Shown: positions 10,850 through 20,960 of the stretch, piece by piece
Numbering within the stretch: position 1 is the first letter of the stretch
How the letters are laid out: every line of letters begins with the position of its first letter
Source of the DNA: Pollenia angustigena
Lineage: Eukaryota; Arthropoda; Insecta; Diptera; Polleniidae
Length of the DNA stretch: 64,000 nucleotides
Assembly: GCA_930367215.1 (NCBI GenBank)
Contig: OV884059.1
Location: forward strand, 97,142,993-97,206,992
Direction of reading: 5' to 3'
Position numbers and translations under genes: made by a program
The notes under the pieces: model-generated
Told to the model about the DNA's origin: nothing
Database searches by the model: none
The model's input: the letters and a program-made list of their open reading frames with translations, nothing else

Positions 10850-11384
10850 GATGTATTCAGCAGTTGCTATGTTTTACGAAAAAAATTTAAATGAAACGCA
10901 AACACACATGGGTACAAATACAAATAAAAAATACTAAAAATTAAACGAAAGTCATACGCCCATGCTCATTTACAGTCGACGTTGTCTCTTTTCGAATTTC
11001 AATTATCTTCGATAAGAAGATGGTACAGGTGAATTTTTGCCCGGGTTTGTTAGAAAAAGTCTTATTTAAAATATCTCATAAAGTTTTATGTACGCGGAGA
11101 AAACACTTTCTCTTGCGCTGCTTGGTACCCGGGCACCTATATGGAAGTATTTAACGTTGCAAAAGAAGCATTTTCACACTAAAAATCCAGCTAAAGAGTT
11201 GGAAAATACATATCGAATTTGCAGCAGATACTTACTTTCAAACGTACTTAGGTTGCTTTACTTGTTATTGTTGGCTTCGGCTAATTTTAAAATTTTCTCC
11301 TTGCATTTCGATCTTTTGTGCGTTCACAGGAAACAATAAAAATAGTTTTCAATTAAATATTTGTGAAATGATTTAAAAAAAAAT
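10850..11384. other. AT-rich DNA without a recognised feature
   Basis: A short open frame (11088-11339) exists but shows no domain, codon pattern or splice context. I see nothing else. Confidence 0.3.
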
Positions 11385-11475
11385 AAATTAAATTTGCATC
11401 AGTTAACAAATAAAAAGTATCAATTAAACTTTTAGTTCACTTGATTAAACGTTTAGTTCACTTGATGCAACGTTT
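11385..11475 (+). repeat. Dispersed AT-rich repeat, copy 2 (partner at 3145-3240)
   Basis: It shares TTAAATTTGCA, AGTATCAATTAAA and TTCACTTGAT in order with 3145-3240. Here the TTTAGTTCACTTGATTAAAC part is partly duplicated (about 11428 and 11448). Confidence 0.55.
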
Positions 11476-11639
11476 CATTCATCCGATTGGAGATATTTTT
11501 CTATGTGTCCAGTTCGATTCACCAAGAATTTGTATGTCTTCTTCAACTCTTTCCGTGTCCCAGCCAGCGCTATCGAATCTAAATGCGTATGGGAACATAA
11601 ATAAACCAAAACTATTTTTTCTCGAGCAGGAAAATTGTG

Positions 11640-12058
11640 CGTTATTTCCAGTCAAATAAATCGAATTTTTGCAAAATCCTATATCATTCCGTGCCTTATT
11701 CCACCATTAATGTTAGTTTTTGTTGCAAAATTATCAATTTTTTAGGGTGGTGGTTCCACATTTTGATTCATAGCTCTGATGCTACAAAACCGATTTTGCT
11801 GGCTTTCAATCTAAAACTTAGGATAACTACAAGTATTTTGACTCCAATTTTGCTTATTTCTTTTGAGTTTTTCGAAAGTAAGCGTGCTTTCAAAAGACGG
11901 ACATGGCTCAATCGACTTGGAATTACTCAAGGAGCCATAATATATATGCTTTTTGGGGTCTAGTATGTATGTATAGTAAAATAGGTTCACCCGGAATGAC
12001 ATATTTGGTGTACCCTCATTCACCACTGGTAGTGGAGGAGGGTATAAAAACTAGCTAG
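11640..12058 (+). repeat. Fly repeat family B, ~400 bp (partner at 62119-62537)
   Basis: The copy shares CAGTCAAATAAA, TCATTCCGTGCCTT, GTGGTTCCACATTTTGATTC, AAACCGATTTTGCT, CGGACATGGCT and the end block GGAATGACA...GGAGGGTATAAAA with 62119-62537. The same end block recurs at 1621, 19740 and 33420. The matching open frames in the two copies (11637-11963 and 62127-62402) are not shown to be genes. Confidence 0.75.
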
Positions 12059-12061
12059 ACG

Positions 12062-12312
12062 GCTGCTAAAATATAAAATTTGTTTAAAGTTATTATTTCT
12101 CTGGAAGTCTCAGATTTGCATATAATAAAGGTATAAAGGCATCTTGTTGCGCACAAAACGATTAATCTATCTTCAAAATTGCCACGTGTTCTGTGCGCAC
12201 ATGGAAGTCAGCCAGATGAACGACTATTGTTTGTTCGATTCAAAAAGAGATTCTGAGTCGATTGGTATATCAAACGTATAACACCATCTCTAATATGATG
12301 GTGAGGGTAAAA
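12062..12312 (-). repeat. Fly repeat family C, reverse orientation (partner at 63522-64000)
   Basis: Read backwards, it gives TACCCTCACCATCAT, an AATCGACTCAGAATCTC block, CTGGCTGACTTCCATGTG and GCGCACAA. These match TACCCACACCACAAT, CTACTCAGAATCAC, GGCTGGCTGTCCATGTAACC and GCGCAAAG at 63522-63720. It is non-coding. Confidence 0.6.
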
Positions 12313-12875
12313 AAATAATATTTGAAATGTGTTTTATAATTTTAACAACTTCTGCTATAAAATTCCTAATTACCTATAAAAAAAGTTGCCTCTAAACAAT
12401 TTCCTGAAAAGTGTTTTTTTTTTTATTTTATTAAAAAACGTACAACAAACCAGTTTTATATCTATTTCCTTAATAAAAAAAGCCCAATATTAAAACTAAA
12501 ATCGTCATTACCATTATCAACAACACATACAGGTTTTTAGAAATAATAAAAATATAAAGCAGGTAATTTTAATAATAGATATATTCGTATTACTTTTTTA
12601 TACTTTTTAAAATTTTTTGAAGTCATTAAACTCAAAGAAATTGGTGAAGGCAAATGTTGCATTAGAGCTAATAACTTTTTATAAAAAAAGTTCCGTTGTT
12701 CTTTTAATTTAAGGAAAATATTAACATAGAAAAAATAAACATATTTGATGCGATAAAAGAAATATTTATTTGCACAAAAAATACAAAATTTTGTATTCTT
12801 GATTTGAGTATAAACAAAACATTTAACAAATAGAAACTGGGAATTATTTCCTTCCGAAGGTTACTTTATATTATA
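12313..12875. other. AT-rich DNA up to the hairpin element
   Basis: No coding frame or repeat was recognised. A TA dinucleotide at 12874-12875 is the left target site of the hairpin element that follows. Confidence 0.35.
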
Positions 12876-12892
12876 TTCAACATTTTTCATTT

Positions 12893-12995
12893 AGTGCAAA
12901 CAGTAAATAATTTTACGAACACAATGGGTAATATGATGCAGGAAATGCTTAGAATGCAATCGATGTTATTGCAAGCTGTACTTAACAAACCATGA
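12893..12995 (+). pseudogene. Jockey LINE ORF1 (gag-like), C-terminal tail only
   Basis: The frame ends with MGNMMQEMLRMQSMLLQAVL, then NKP and TGA at 12993-12995. It is open back to the truncation point at 12893. Methionine- and glutamine-rich tails of this kind end ORF1 proteins of Jockey elements; the RNA-binding zinc knuckles would lie upstream and are lost. The stop overlaps the ORF2 start as ATGA (12992-12995), consistent with termination-reinitiation translation of ORF2. Confidence 0.75.
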
Positions 12996-15649
12996 ACTGT
13001 TTAAAAATTTGTTTTTGGAACGCAAACGGCATCCGCCAACATAAAAATGAATTAGAATACTTTCTTAAAAATAAACAAATTGATGTCATGATGATTTCTG
13101 AAACTCATTTGACCTCAAGAAGTACGTTTAAAATAAATGGTTATATACTATATGATACCAAGGACCCTCGAGATAGAGCTTGTGGAGGTTCCGCCATTTT
13201 AATAAAGGCCCGAGTCAAACACTACCTAATGTGTGATCATCGTGAAGATTATCTCCAGGCAACGAACATTTGCGTTGAGGAATTAAATAGAAACCTAATA
13301 ATTTCATCGTTATACTCCCCGCCTAGATTTTCAATATCGGAGGACCAATATTGTAAATATTTTAAATCATTAGGACCGTGTTTCCTAGCCGCTGGCGATT
13401 ATAACGCTAAACATACCCTCTGGGGGTCGCGACTTATAACACCAAAGGGTCGTGTTTTATTTAACATAATTTCTAAAATGGATTTAAATGTGGTAGCGAG
13501 CGGACAACCAACATATTGGCCCACTGATCTTCAAAAAATTCCAGATGTCATAGATTTCGGCGTGGTTAAAAACATTCCCATAGAAACGATTCAAGTTGAA
13601 GCCTCCCTAGATTTATCTTCCGACCACACACCTACAATTGTTACTATAATGAACCCCAATAGAATTGTTCCTCCGACGACAGCTACGCAAATTAATTGGT
13701 TGAAATATAAAAAATATCTCAGTACCCATTGCACAGAAAATATTCCGCTCAGTACACCGGATTATGTAGATCGCTCTATTGACAATTTTGACAGTTTTCT
13801 GAAACTAGCTGTTCAACATTCCAATATTGCCCCCAAAAAAACAAAAACTATTAAAATATATTCCACAGATGTCGAGCATCTTTTGTCTGAAAAAAGGAGG
13901 GCTCGAAGAGAGTGGCAATTGCACAGATCCCCTCAACTTAAGAACTTACTTAAAGAGTGTACAAAAAGACTAAGAAAGTTACTGCAGACTAAGAAAACGG
14001 CTTCTCTGGAAAAATATCTTAAGGAACTTGATGCAACCCCACAATCAGACTACTCATTATGGCGTGCAGCTAGAAATCTCAAAAGGCCAGTTGTCTCTAA
14101 ACCACCATTAAGAAACTTGAATGGAAGTTGGGCAAGAAATGATGTTGAAAAAGGAAATCTGTTTGTCAATCATTTAAAAAACGTATTTACCCCAAATATA
14201 TCTCACGATATTGCGGTCGAGTTACCACCTGTTGCTGCTAGAGCAGCTGTTCCGCTAAGATTTGAGATAAGAGAAATCGAAAAGGTTATTTGTGATTTAA
14301 ACCCCAAGAAGGCTCCTGGGTTTGACAAGATCAGCAACAAAATGCTTTTGGAGCTACCCAGCATAGCAAAGAAAATTATTCTTTTAATTTTTAATGCTAT
14401 TTTACGCCTTGAATACTATCCTCAAAAGTGGAAGGTCTCCTTAGTCACCATGATACCTAAACCTGGAAAGGATCACACAAAAGTTGAGTCATATAGGCCT
14501 ATAAGCTTACTTTCTAATATATCAAAGCTGTTTGAGAAGCTGTTAGCGTCAAAATTAACCCCAATTTTAAATGATAATAGATGTATTCCTAACCACCAAT
14601 TCGGCTTTAGAAGAGAACACAGCACAATTGAGCAAACCCATCGTATAGTAAACGCAATAAGAAAAGCCTTTGAAGAAAAAAAATATTGTTCCGCTCTCTT
14701 CATCGATGTTTCTCAAGCTTTCGATAAAGTCTGGCATGAAGGCTTATTACATAAATTGAAGCTAAACTTACCAGTAAACATACACAAGCTGTTAGAAAGC
14801 TACTTAGTCGGTCGAAAGTTTATTATTAAAGAAGGTGATTATTTAAGCTCTCCTCAGCAAATTGACGCTGGTGTCCCTCAGGGAAGCATCCTGGGCCCAC
14901 TTTTATACTTAATATATACCTCGGATATGCCAACAAACAACTACACACAAACTTCAACATTTGCTGATGATACAGCTTTTTTGAGCGTGCACGAAAACCG
15001 TCAAGAAGCATCTCGATACCTACAGGATCATATATTTCAACTCGAACTATGGTTAAAGCAATGGAGGATAGAGGTCAATGAGCAAAAATGCGTACATATA
15101 ACATTCACCTTGCGTCGGGAATCATGCCCCCCTATTAAAATCAATAATCAAATAATACCTCAAAATTCGCATGTAAAATACCTCGGTATTCATCTAGATC
15201 GCCGTTTAACGTGGAAAAGCCATATAGAGGCAAAATTAACTCAAATGAAACTAAAAGCCATCCAAATTCATTGGCTTATTGGAAGAAACTCTGTCCTTAG
15301 TCTCGACTGCAAACTTCTTCTTTACAACTCTATCTTAAAGCCAATCTGGTGCTATGGTATTCAGCTATGGGGCACTGCCTCGGCCTCTAATATCGAAAAA
15401 ATTCAAAGGCGCCAAAATAAACTACTTCGAATAATCACAGCTGCCCCTTGGTATGTTAAAAACTCAAATATTCACAAGGATCTCAATGTTCCATTAGTTA
15501 AAACTATGATTACGAAATATGCAGTAAAATACTTAAAAAGGCTCGAATTGCACCCGAACCCACTAGCACGAAATATTTTAAATGATAGCGGCCACACTCG
15601 CTTAAGAAGAAGAGACACTGCGGCACTTGTCCAATTAGATGAGCGATAA
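12992..15649 (+). CDS. Jockey LINE ORF2: AP endonuclease plus reverse transcriptase, 885 aa, intact
   Basis: This protein would nick target DNA and copy the element RNA in place. Residues 1 to about 225 form an AP-type endonuclease: FWNANGI near residue 8, ISETHL with the catalytic Glu near 36, GDYNAKHTLWGSR near 136 and SSDHTP near 210. The reverse transcriptase spans about 420-720: VTMIPKPGKD, SYRPISLLSNISKLFEKLL, FGFRREHSTIEQTHR, ALFIDVSQAFDKVWHEGLL, GVPQGSILGPLLY and the catalytic FADDTAF box. A C-terminal region with KPIWCYGIQLWGTAS and RRQNKLLRII follows, typical of the Jockey clade. No RNase H domain is seen. Length and domain order fit a complete ORF2 with no stop or frameshift. The start overlaps the ORF1 stop. 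Only expression from a neighbouring promoter is likely, because the 5' end is missing. Confidence 0.95.
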   Translation: MNCLKICFWNANGIRQHKNELEYFLKNKQIDVMMISETHLTSRSTFKINGYILYDTKDPRDRACGGSAILIKARVKHYLMCDHREDYLQATNICVEELNRNLIISSLYSPPRFSISEDQYCKYFKSLGPCFLAAGDYNAKHTLWGSRLITPKGRVLFNIISKMDLNVVASGQPTYWPTDLQKIPDVIDFGVVKNIPIETIQVEASLDLSSDHTPTIVTIMNPNRIVPPTTATQINWLKYKKYLSTHCTENIPLSTPDYVDRSIDNFDSFLKLAVQHSNIAPKKTKTIKIYSTDVEHLLSEKRRARREWQLHRSPQLKNLLKECTKRLRKLLQTKKTASLEKYLKELDATPQSDYSLWRAARNLKRPVVSKPPLRNLNGSWARNDVEKGNLFVNHLKNVFTPNISHDIAVELPPVAARAAVPLRFEIREIEKVICDLNPKKAPGFDKISNKMLLELPSIAKKIILLIFNAILRLEYYPQKWKVSLVTMIPKPGKDHTKVESYRPISLLSNISKLFEKLLASKLTPILNDNRCIPNHQFGFRREHSTIEQTHRIVNAIRKAFEEKKYCSALFIDVSQAFDKVWHEGLLHKLKLNLPVNIHKLLESYLVGRKFIIKEGDYLSSPQQIDAGVPQGSILGPLLYLIYTSDMPTNNYTQTSTFADDTAFLSVHENRQEASRYLQDHIFQLELWLKQWRIEVNEQKCVHITFTLRRESCPPIKINNQIIPQNSHVKYLGIHLDRRLTWKSHIEAKLTQMKLKAIQIHWLIGRNSVLSLDCKLLLYNSILKPIWCYGIQLWGTASASNIEKIQRRQNKLLRIITAAPWYVKNSNIHKDLNVPLVKTMITKYAVKYLKRLELHPNPLARNILNDSGHTRLRRRDTAALVQLDER

Positions 15650-15817
15650 ACACCTATAAAAGTGAACAGAACCCGCGATGAACAAAATTTTTGTCTGGCA
15701 CTGGCAGGACAAAAAAATAATATTAGGTTAAGATTTGATTAATTATTGTTAGTTCATATTTAATATATGAAGATTCAATAAATAAATAATGAAGAAAAAA
15801 AAAAAAAAAAAAAAAAA
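15650..15817 (+). other. LINE 3' untranslated region and poly(A) tail
   Basis: About 145 bases follow the ORF2 stop, with AATAAA motifs near 15777-15785, then an A-run from 15795 to 15817. The A-run marks target-primed reverse transcription. Confidence 0.85.
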
Positions 15818-16083
15818 TTTTTCATTTTTCGAATTTATTCTATGAGCTAAATTTCAGTTATGTATTTTATAAAGCTTTTTTGTAATAGTTCTATTCCTTC
15901 AATTTTTCAGAAATGACTTTATACACTACCAGACTATTATATTGTATTTTCTTTTTAGTCTGGTAGTGTATAAAGTCATTTCTGAAAAATTAAAAGAATA
16001 GAACTATTACAAAAAAGCTTTGTGAAATACATAACTGAAATTTAGCTCATAGAATAAATTCGAAAAATGAAAAATGTTGAATA

Positions 16084-16544
16084 CAAAACATTTAACTATA
16101 TTTTTAAATAGACTTTAATATTCTTTTTTGGTTTTTGCAAAATATTTACAACATGTCATGTGTTTTATGTAACAAACTCTTTCTGATTAGTGAAAAAAAA
16201 AATTTGAAAGTAAACTTTTTCTTGTTTTGTGTTTATAAAAATTATCTCGTTTCGGATAAGCATGTGCATATGGAACTATAAAATAATTGGCAAATGCAAA
16301 ATGTAAAAACAAGTCGAGTAAAAAAGAACAAAGAAAATATGAAAGATATCTCGAGTTAAAAAAAAAATGCAAAAGCTCCCACACAACAAAATGCTCATTT
16401 TAGGGATAAAGCAAAAAACCACGTTAATTCTCAAACAAATTTCGAATTAAATATTGAGTCGTATTTTTATGTTTTGTGTCTTTATAAATTTAAGGCCGGG
16501 TTTTTAAGATGTGGATAAAGCTTAAGCTTAGTTTCTCGGATTTG
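16084..16544. other. AT-rich DNA without a recognised feature
   Basis: No gene or repeat unit was recognised between the hairpin element and the inverted block starting at 16545. Confidence 0.35.
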
Positions 16545-16630
16545 CTCTTTTATGCAAAAAAGTTAAAGTTCACATTAGTTAACCAACACATAAATCACAT
16601 TTGCTGATCTTATGGCTGTAACATCCACAA

Positions 16631-18523
16631 AAAGATATCTGGCTGTATATCCTTTAACTGTGGAGGTGAAATTTTGGGACATACCTTATGACGTGGCGGC
16701 AAATTTTACCCCTCTAAATTTTACTAAAAAAAATTTTGTACAAAATATTTTTTTATAATTATTTGTTTTTGAAAAATAAGCTATTAAATTTTTAAATACA
16801 AAAAAGAAATAACCCAACGTTTTTTTTTTTATTGGTTTAAACAAAACAGGTGCTTTACTTCACAAACCTTTTTTTTAATATAAAAAAACGATTTACATAT
16901 CAAAAACTTATCAAAAAAATATGAATTAAAAAAAAGACAAAAACTTAAAGGGCATTTTTTCACTGCCATCGGTATATATTTAAAGATATAAAAGAGATCA
17001 TGAAAAAAAAAAACATTTAGGTGTAGAAACTACAGGTCAACCTTTTTGAAGGTGTTTTACTTATCAAAATCTGCATCCCATAAACATTGGCTTACTACAT
17101 TGCAGACAAATCGGCAAGAACAAGTTTCCAACTTTGGACGGAATATCTTGGTTAACAATAAACAACATCTGGGCGGGACTAGAGAAGTGGGCGTGGCACC
17201 TACCAAACAACTTGGCATCTTGGGAAGCAATACACAACTTCCGACAAAATGTGGGTGAGATTAGAGAATTGGGCATGGCACAAAATAAATTTTTTTATAT
17301 CTAATGCACAGTAAGAGAAAAATTGTCTAAATTTGGAACACTGGGTTATCAATACACAATCGCTCTACAAAAAAAGCCGGGATTGGAAAAGTGGACGTGG
17401 CATAAAACAAATTAATTTATATCTAAAGAACGGTAAAAGTTATAAAATTGCCCAAGCGGTAACAGCTTAAGTTTCCAAATTGGGAACAAATAGCTTTTCT
17501 ACCAATATACAACATCAGTCAAAAAGGAGGCGGGATGAGATAAGTGGGTATGGCACAATATACATCTTAACAATGATAAGTGTAACATTTTCCAAATTTG
17601 CTACAAATAGAATGGTTAGCAATACCCATCATCTGTCAAAAATGGTCGGAATTGGAGGAGAACATCTCTCAAAAGGTTGACCTTCAATACAAAGACCCCA
17701 TAGATTTCTGTATAACTGAAGAATGGTAACAGTGACAGTATTCAAACTTGGTACAAACAGCTTCCTAACTTGGTGGCCACACGATCAAGTTTTGCCTTTC
17801 AATTCCTTTCAATTTGCAATACACTCTCAGTTTTTTACTAAAACACACGAGATGGCTTTCAATTTCACCTTTCCATTTGCTTGGCAATTTACTTTCAATT
17901 TAACAGCTGAGTACAAGTTTGTCTCTGTTGTTGTTGACATCTTGGAAGTAAATTGCTTACAAATTGAGTGCAGCCTACGTCACAGCTTTCAATTTATGTT
18001 AATTTTGACAAGCAGTATATGTATAAGACTATCAAGAACAACTTGAACGTGTGGCCGCAGGGTAAGCAATGCACGAGATTTAATAGAATGTACTTATTTT
18101 AATGAGACACTTATTTAAGATTGTATTATATAAAATAACGTTTTTGAAATAAATAATTTTTTACCAACTAGAAAACGGACAAGAGGTAAAAATAATTCCA
18201 TGAAAATATCACGTTAATTTTGATGTGGGGTAAATTTTTTTCTACTAAATACTTACGCTAACGCTGACGTGGTGGTATAATATTTTCAAAGAAAAAATTA
18301 CATAAATGATGACGAGTGGTAATTTTTACACCAGCATGTGCGTAGCTTAGCTCGTGCTTAGTCGAGCTCAGCCAAAACACAGGTGAATAACAACGATCAC
18401 GATATTAGAAGATACTAAGAGAATTAAATCGATCAAGCGCAACGGAAGAGAGTATTTTAAAAAAATATAAAAAGAGGGTAAAATTTACCACCACCTCCAC
18501 AGTTAAAGGATATAGATATCTTT
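16631..18523. mobile_element. ~1.9-kb TIR element, 'AAAGATATCT...TCCTTTAACTGTGG' ends
   Basis: AAAGATATCT then ATCCTTTAACTGTGGAGGTG at 16631-16672 is mirrored at 18490-18523, where the backward reading gives AAAGATATCT and ATATCCTTTAACTGTGGAGG. The left copy has five extra bases between the two blocks. The interior includes the degenerate tandem repeats at 17040-17790. No transposase was recognised. Confidence 0.65.
17040..17790 (+). repeat. Degenerate tandem repeats of about 120-140 bp ('GGGCGTGGCAC' type)
   Basis: Blocks with a G-rich box (AGTGGGCGTGGCAC, TTGGGCATGGCAC, AGTGGACGTGGCAT, AGTGGGTATGGCAC), then TTATATCTAA, GGTAA-AGTTA and a TTTGGAACA/TATCAATACACAA block, recur four to five times (about 17160, 17265, 17390, 17540). 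Related single units occur at 20880-20960 and 21895-22100. This is a decayed tandem repeat without coding capacity. Confidence 0.7.
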
Positions 18524-19183
18524 GGTGATACGAATTTTTCATAATTTGAACACCTCTGCCTTACCTACTGGTTAAACTGTAGTATATTTTACACCATAGA
18601 TTTCTGACAATTAATTAAAAAAATTAAAAACAATACATATCGAGCCCTAATAGCAAAAATGATGTAACCAACAAAAATAAAATTTTACAGGAGAGTGTTT
18701 TCTTTTTTTATTTTATTTCATATAAATTTTGTATAAAAATTTGTCGGTTAGCTCAAAATTGGTTTTGCTATAAAATCGTAACGGTGCCTTATGTGACCAC
18801 AACATTTAAGGAGATGATGCAAGTGTTGCCAATATAGCCATTTTTAAAAAAAAACTAAAATGGAAAATGATGTCGGTTACATCATTTTCGCTATTAGGGC
18901 TCGATATGTTGCCATATTCTAAAACAAACTTAAAGGAAACAAGTAAGAGTGCTATATTCGGCTCTGCCGAATCTTATATACCCTTCACCATTGTGCGAGC
19001 AGAATACAGAGCAACTAGACAAAAACTAAATAATTCTAACATATCTATACATACATATTTACAATACTTAAAACTTCATTATAAATAAGATTTAAAAAGC
19101 GAAAACTGGTAAATATTTTTTTTAAATTGTTTTTAGAACATAAAAAAATAAAAATATAAAAAAAAAATTTCTTTTTAAAAGAC

Positions 19184-19258
19184 CAAGATTCGAACCAGGG
19201 AACTCTCAGTTTCTAACTTAACACACCTCCTAGACAACTGAACCATGAAGGAACGTTA
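19184..19258 (-). other. tRNA-like segment (A-box/B-box pseudo-tRNA or SINE head)
   Basis: Read on the minus strand, TGGTTCAGTTGTCTAGG resembles an A box, and about 33 bases later GGTTCGAATCTTGG carries a perfect GGTTCGAATC B box. Spacing is tRNA-like, but the T stem has mismatches and no acceptor stem can be drawn, so it is not a functional tRNA. It lies inside the family B copy. Confidence 0.4.
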
Positions 19259-19631
19259 ATTGAATATCATTAAAATGAAATATAGCACGTTTACTGTTCA
19301 CAAAATTCAACACAGTTGAGTTGTAATTACTTTTGATGTTTTTGTTCACCGCAATAGCAAAGTTGTGAACCATAATAAAAAAAATTACAAATCAACTTAT
19401 TTGAGTGGTGAACCGAAATAGGGAAATATATTCACCAAAATAGTTTGTGCCATGTGAGTGTGTTTGTTTGTTTTCTTTTATCTTTTTTGGCGAGTTTTTA
19501 AGTAGCAAAAAACACAAAAATTCCTAGTTTCTATTTGTTAAAGTTATTTCGTTAAATATATGAAATAATAAAGAAGGGTTATAACGAAAATCATATTTGG
19601 CATTATGCTAGGGTATGTAAACAATTGAAAA

Positions 19632-19647
19632 GGGGGGGGGGGGGGGG
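19632..19647 (+). repeat. Homopolymer G run
   Basis: A run of about 16 G follows AAAA in otherwise AT-rich DNA. The length may be affected by assembly or slippage. Confidence 0.8.
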
Positions 19648-19947
19648 CAGAGGGACATCACATGGTTAAATCAAGTTCTCTCCTCATAAGGACCCAGAAT
19701 ATATATACTTTATAGGGTCTTAGATCAATATTGTAGAAATTACAAATGGAATGACAAACTTATATATACCCTTTTCCACCTGTGGTGAAGGGCATAAAAA
19801 CACGTAGGTAAAATTAACGTTGAAATTACATAAATAGTTTTACGGATAGGTAAAGATAACTTTTAGGTACGAACACGACCAGCTATCTGTTTGTAGAAAT
19901 AACGTCTGTTTAATAACTAATGTGAACTTTAACTTTTTTTGCAATTT

Positions 19948-20250
19948 AGTTAAAATAAAAAGAAACTTGCAAAATCATTTGGAGACGCTTTAGAAACTAT
20001 TTAAGCATCAAGATTTTCGCATAGGCCTGAAAACCAGGTGCACCAATAGTCGAAGCAAACTGACATCCAAAGCAGTGTTGCCAGGGGAAGAATAACAAAA
20101 GTTACGCTTCTTATCAAAAGTTACTTATTAAAATATTCCTTGAATTAATGGTTCATTTATGAGATTTATATAAAATAAATACTTTTATTCCATATTTAAT
20201 TTATTGCTCTTTTTACATATTTGAAGAATGATTCGTTCGCAGTGCTTGTA
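19948..20250. other. AT-rich DNA without a recognised feature
   Basis: CAGTGTTGCCAGGGG (about 20073) resembles transposon-end sequence, but no partner end was found. Confidence 0.3.
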
Positions 20251-20444
20251 AAGTGCCTATAACACGGTCATTCGAGTACTTGGCATTTCAGGTTGCAATG
20301 ATGAGAGAGAGAGCTCTAATGTCAAAAATTTATGAAAACCACAGTGCCAAACCACCGAACACGAATTTTGTCTTATTACACGAGTATGTAGGCATGACGT
20401 TATACCAAACTGATATGCTAAGTAAGACCGTGTAATAGGCGCTT
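20251..20444. mobile_element. 194-bp MITE with 19-bp 'GCCTATWACACGGTC' ends
   Basis: AAGTGCCTATAACACGGTC at 20251 faces the complement of AAGCGCCTATTACACGGTC ending at 20444, with two mismatches. The interior is short and non-coding. The target duplication is unclear. Confidence 0.75.
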
Positions 20445-20879
20445 AAGATTGAAAACTTTTTCCCAATACCATCAGCATTTGAATCGGAACTCGGCCACAA
20501 TATTTCGTGGCTTATATAAGGCGCACTCGTCAATAAAATTAGAGAAATATTCTAATAAATCAGTAACATCTTTCTGATTGAAAGATTAGGCTTCGGTAAG
20601 AGCCCAGTTCTTAGCTTTATTCGTGAATCAAGTACATTTTCTCTGCCATGTAAACGTTACGAAAATTTGGCCAGATATAAAAAAAATTATAGATGTTACG
20701 TCACAAATGTAACCAAATGGCATCACTGGTCCAAAGTCAATTTTGCATATCCATATTGCTGCTTGAACGCCAATAGGCTATTTTTGCATCGAACCAGTAC
20801 GGGCGATCAAAAATTGGTCCATTTAGACAGTTCGAAGCCAAATGGACAACTGAAGACCAAATACACCACACTGTACAAG

Positions 20880-20960
20880 AACAATATAAATGTCTTTATA
20901 TCTGGAGACGTACATAAATTTGGTACAAATTGCTTTGTTATCAATACATGAGATCTGGGT
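20880..20960 (+). repeat. Single unit related to the 17-kb tandem repeats
   Basis: TTATATCTGGAGACG, AATTTGGTACAAATTGCTT and GTTATCAATACATGAGAT match the TATATCTAA / TTTGGAACA / ATCAATACACAA blocks at 17300-17560 and the unit at 22030-22100. Confidence 0.55.

Larger units (their letters stand above)
12893..15816 (+). mobile_element. Jockey-clade LINE, 5'-truncated, with intact ORF2 and poly(A) tail
   Basis: The insertion is bounded by ATTTTTCATTT at 12882-12892 and again at 15817-15827 (the first A is shared with the tail). It contains the last codons of ORF1, a complete ORF2, a short 3' untranslated region and 22-23 A residues. A full Jockey element is about 5 kb, so the promoter and nearly all of ORF1 are absent, as expected when reverse transcription stops early. 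The uninterrupted ORF2 and clean target duplication point to a young insertion. This copy cannot mobilise itself. Confidence 0.93.
12876..16081. mobile_element. 271-bp hairpin MITE (TA flanks) split by a Jockey LINE insertion
   Basis: The right arm (about 15958-16081) is the reverse complement of the left arm (15828-15940). About 104 of 108 positions agree around a short loop at 15941-15957. The left arm does not start at 15828. Its outer 17 bases, TTCAACATTTTTCATTT, lie at 12876-12892, before the LINE. Removing the LINE and one 11-bp target copy leaves a palindrome of about 271 bp that begins TTCAAC, ends GTTGAA and is flanked by TA on both sides (12874-12875, 16082-16083). TA flanks suggest mobilisation by a Tc1/mariner-type transposase. 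The hairpin encodes nothing itself. Confidence 0.85.
18938..19802 (+). repeat. Fly repeat family B, longer copy with both ends
   Basis: It begins with AACAAGTAAGAGTGCTATAT, GGCTCTGCCGAATC and ATACCCTTCACCA. It ends with GGAATGACAAACTTATATAT, then CACCTGTGGTGAAGGGCATA. Parts of the ends are inverted to each other (TATACCCTTCACCA and its complement). The start motif recurs at 61763. A tRNA-like block and a G-run lie inside. This is probably a non-autonomous element; the superfamily is unknown to me. Confidence 0.65.
16545..19947. repeat. Outer inverted-repeat pair, possible decayed 3.4-kb element
   Basis: GTTAAAGTTCACATTAGTTA at about 16561 recurs inverted as TAACTAATGTGAACTTTAAC at about 19914, with flanking TTTTTTGCA/TGCAAAAAA. 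The two would bracket the 1.9-kb TIR element and the family B copy between them. It could be a chance pairing of two copies of one dispersed repeat. Confidence 0.4.

Noticed and set aside
11637..11963. 108-codon open frame as a gene.
   Set aside because: It lies fully within the family B repeat. The homologous copy at 62127 diverges like non-coding DNA and neither contains a known domain.
14473..15011. Minus-strand open frames within the LINE.
   Set aside because: They are antisense shadows of the intact ORF2.
19184..19258. Functional tRNA gene.
   Set aside because: B box is good, but the stems do not pair and no acceptor stem forms.
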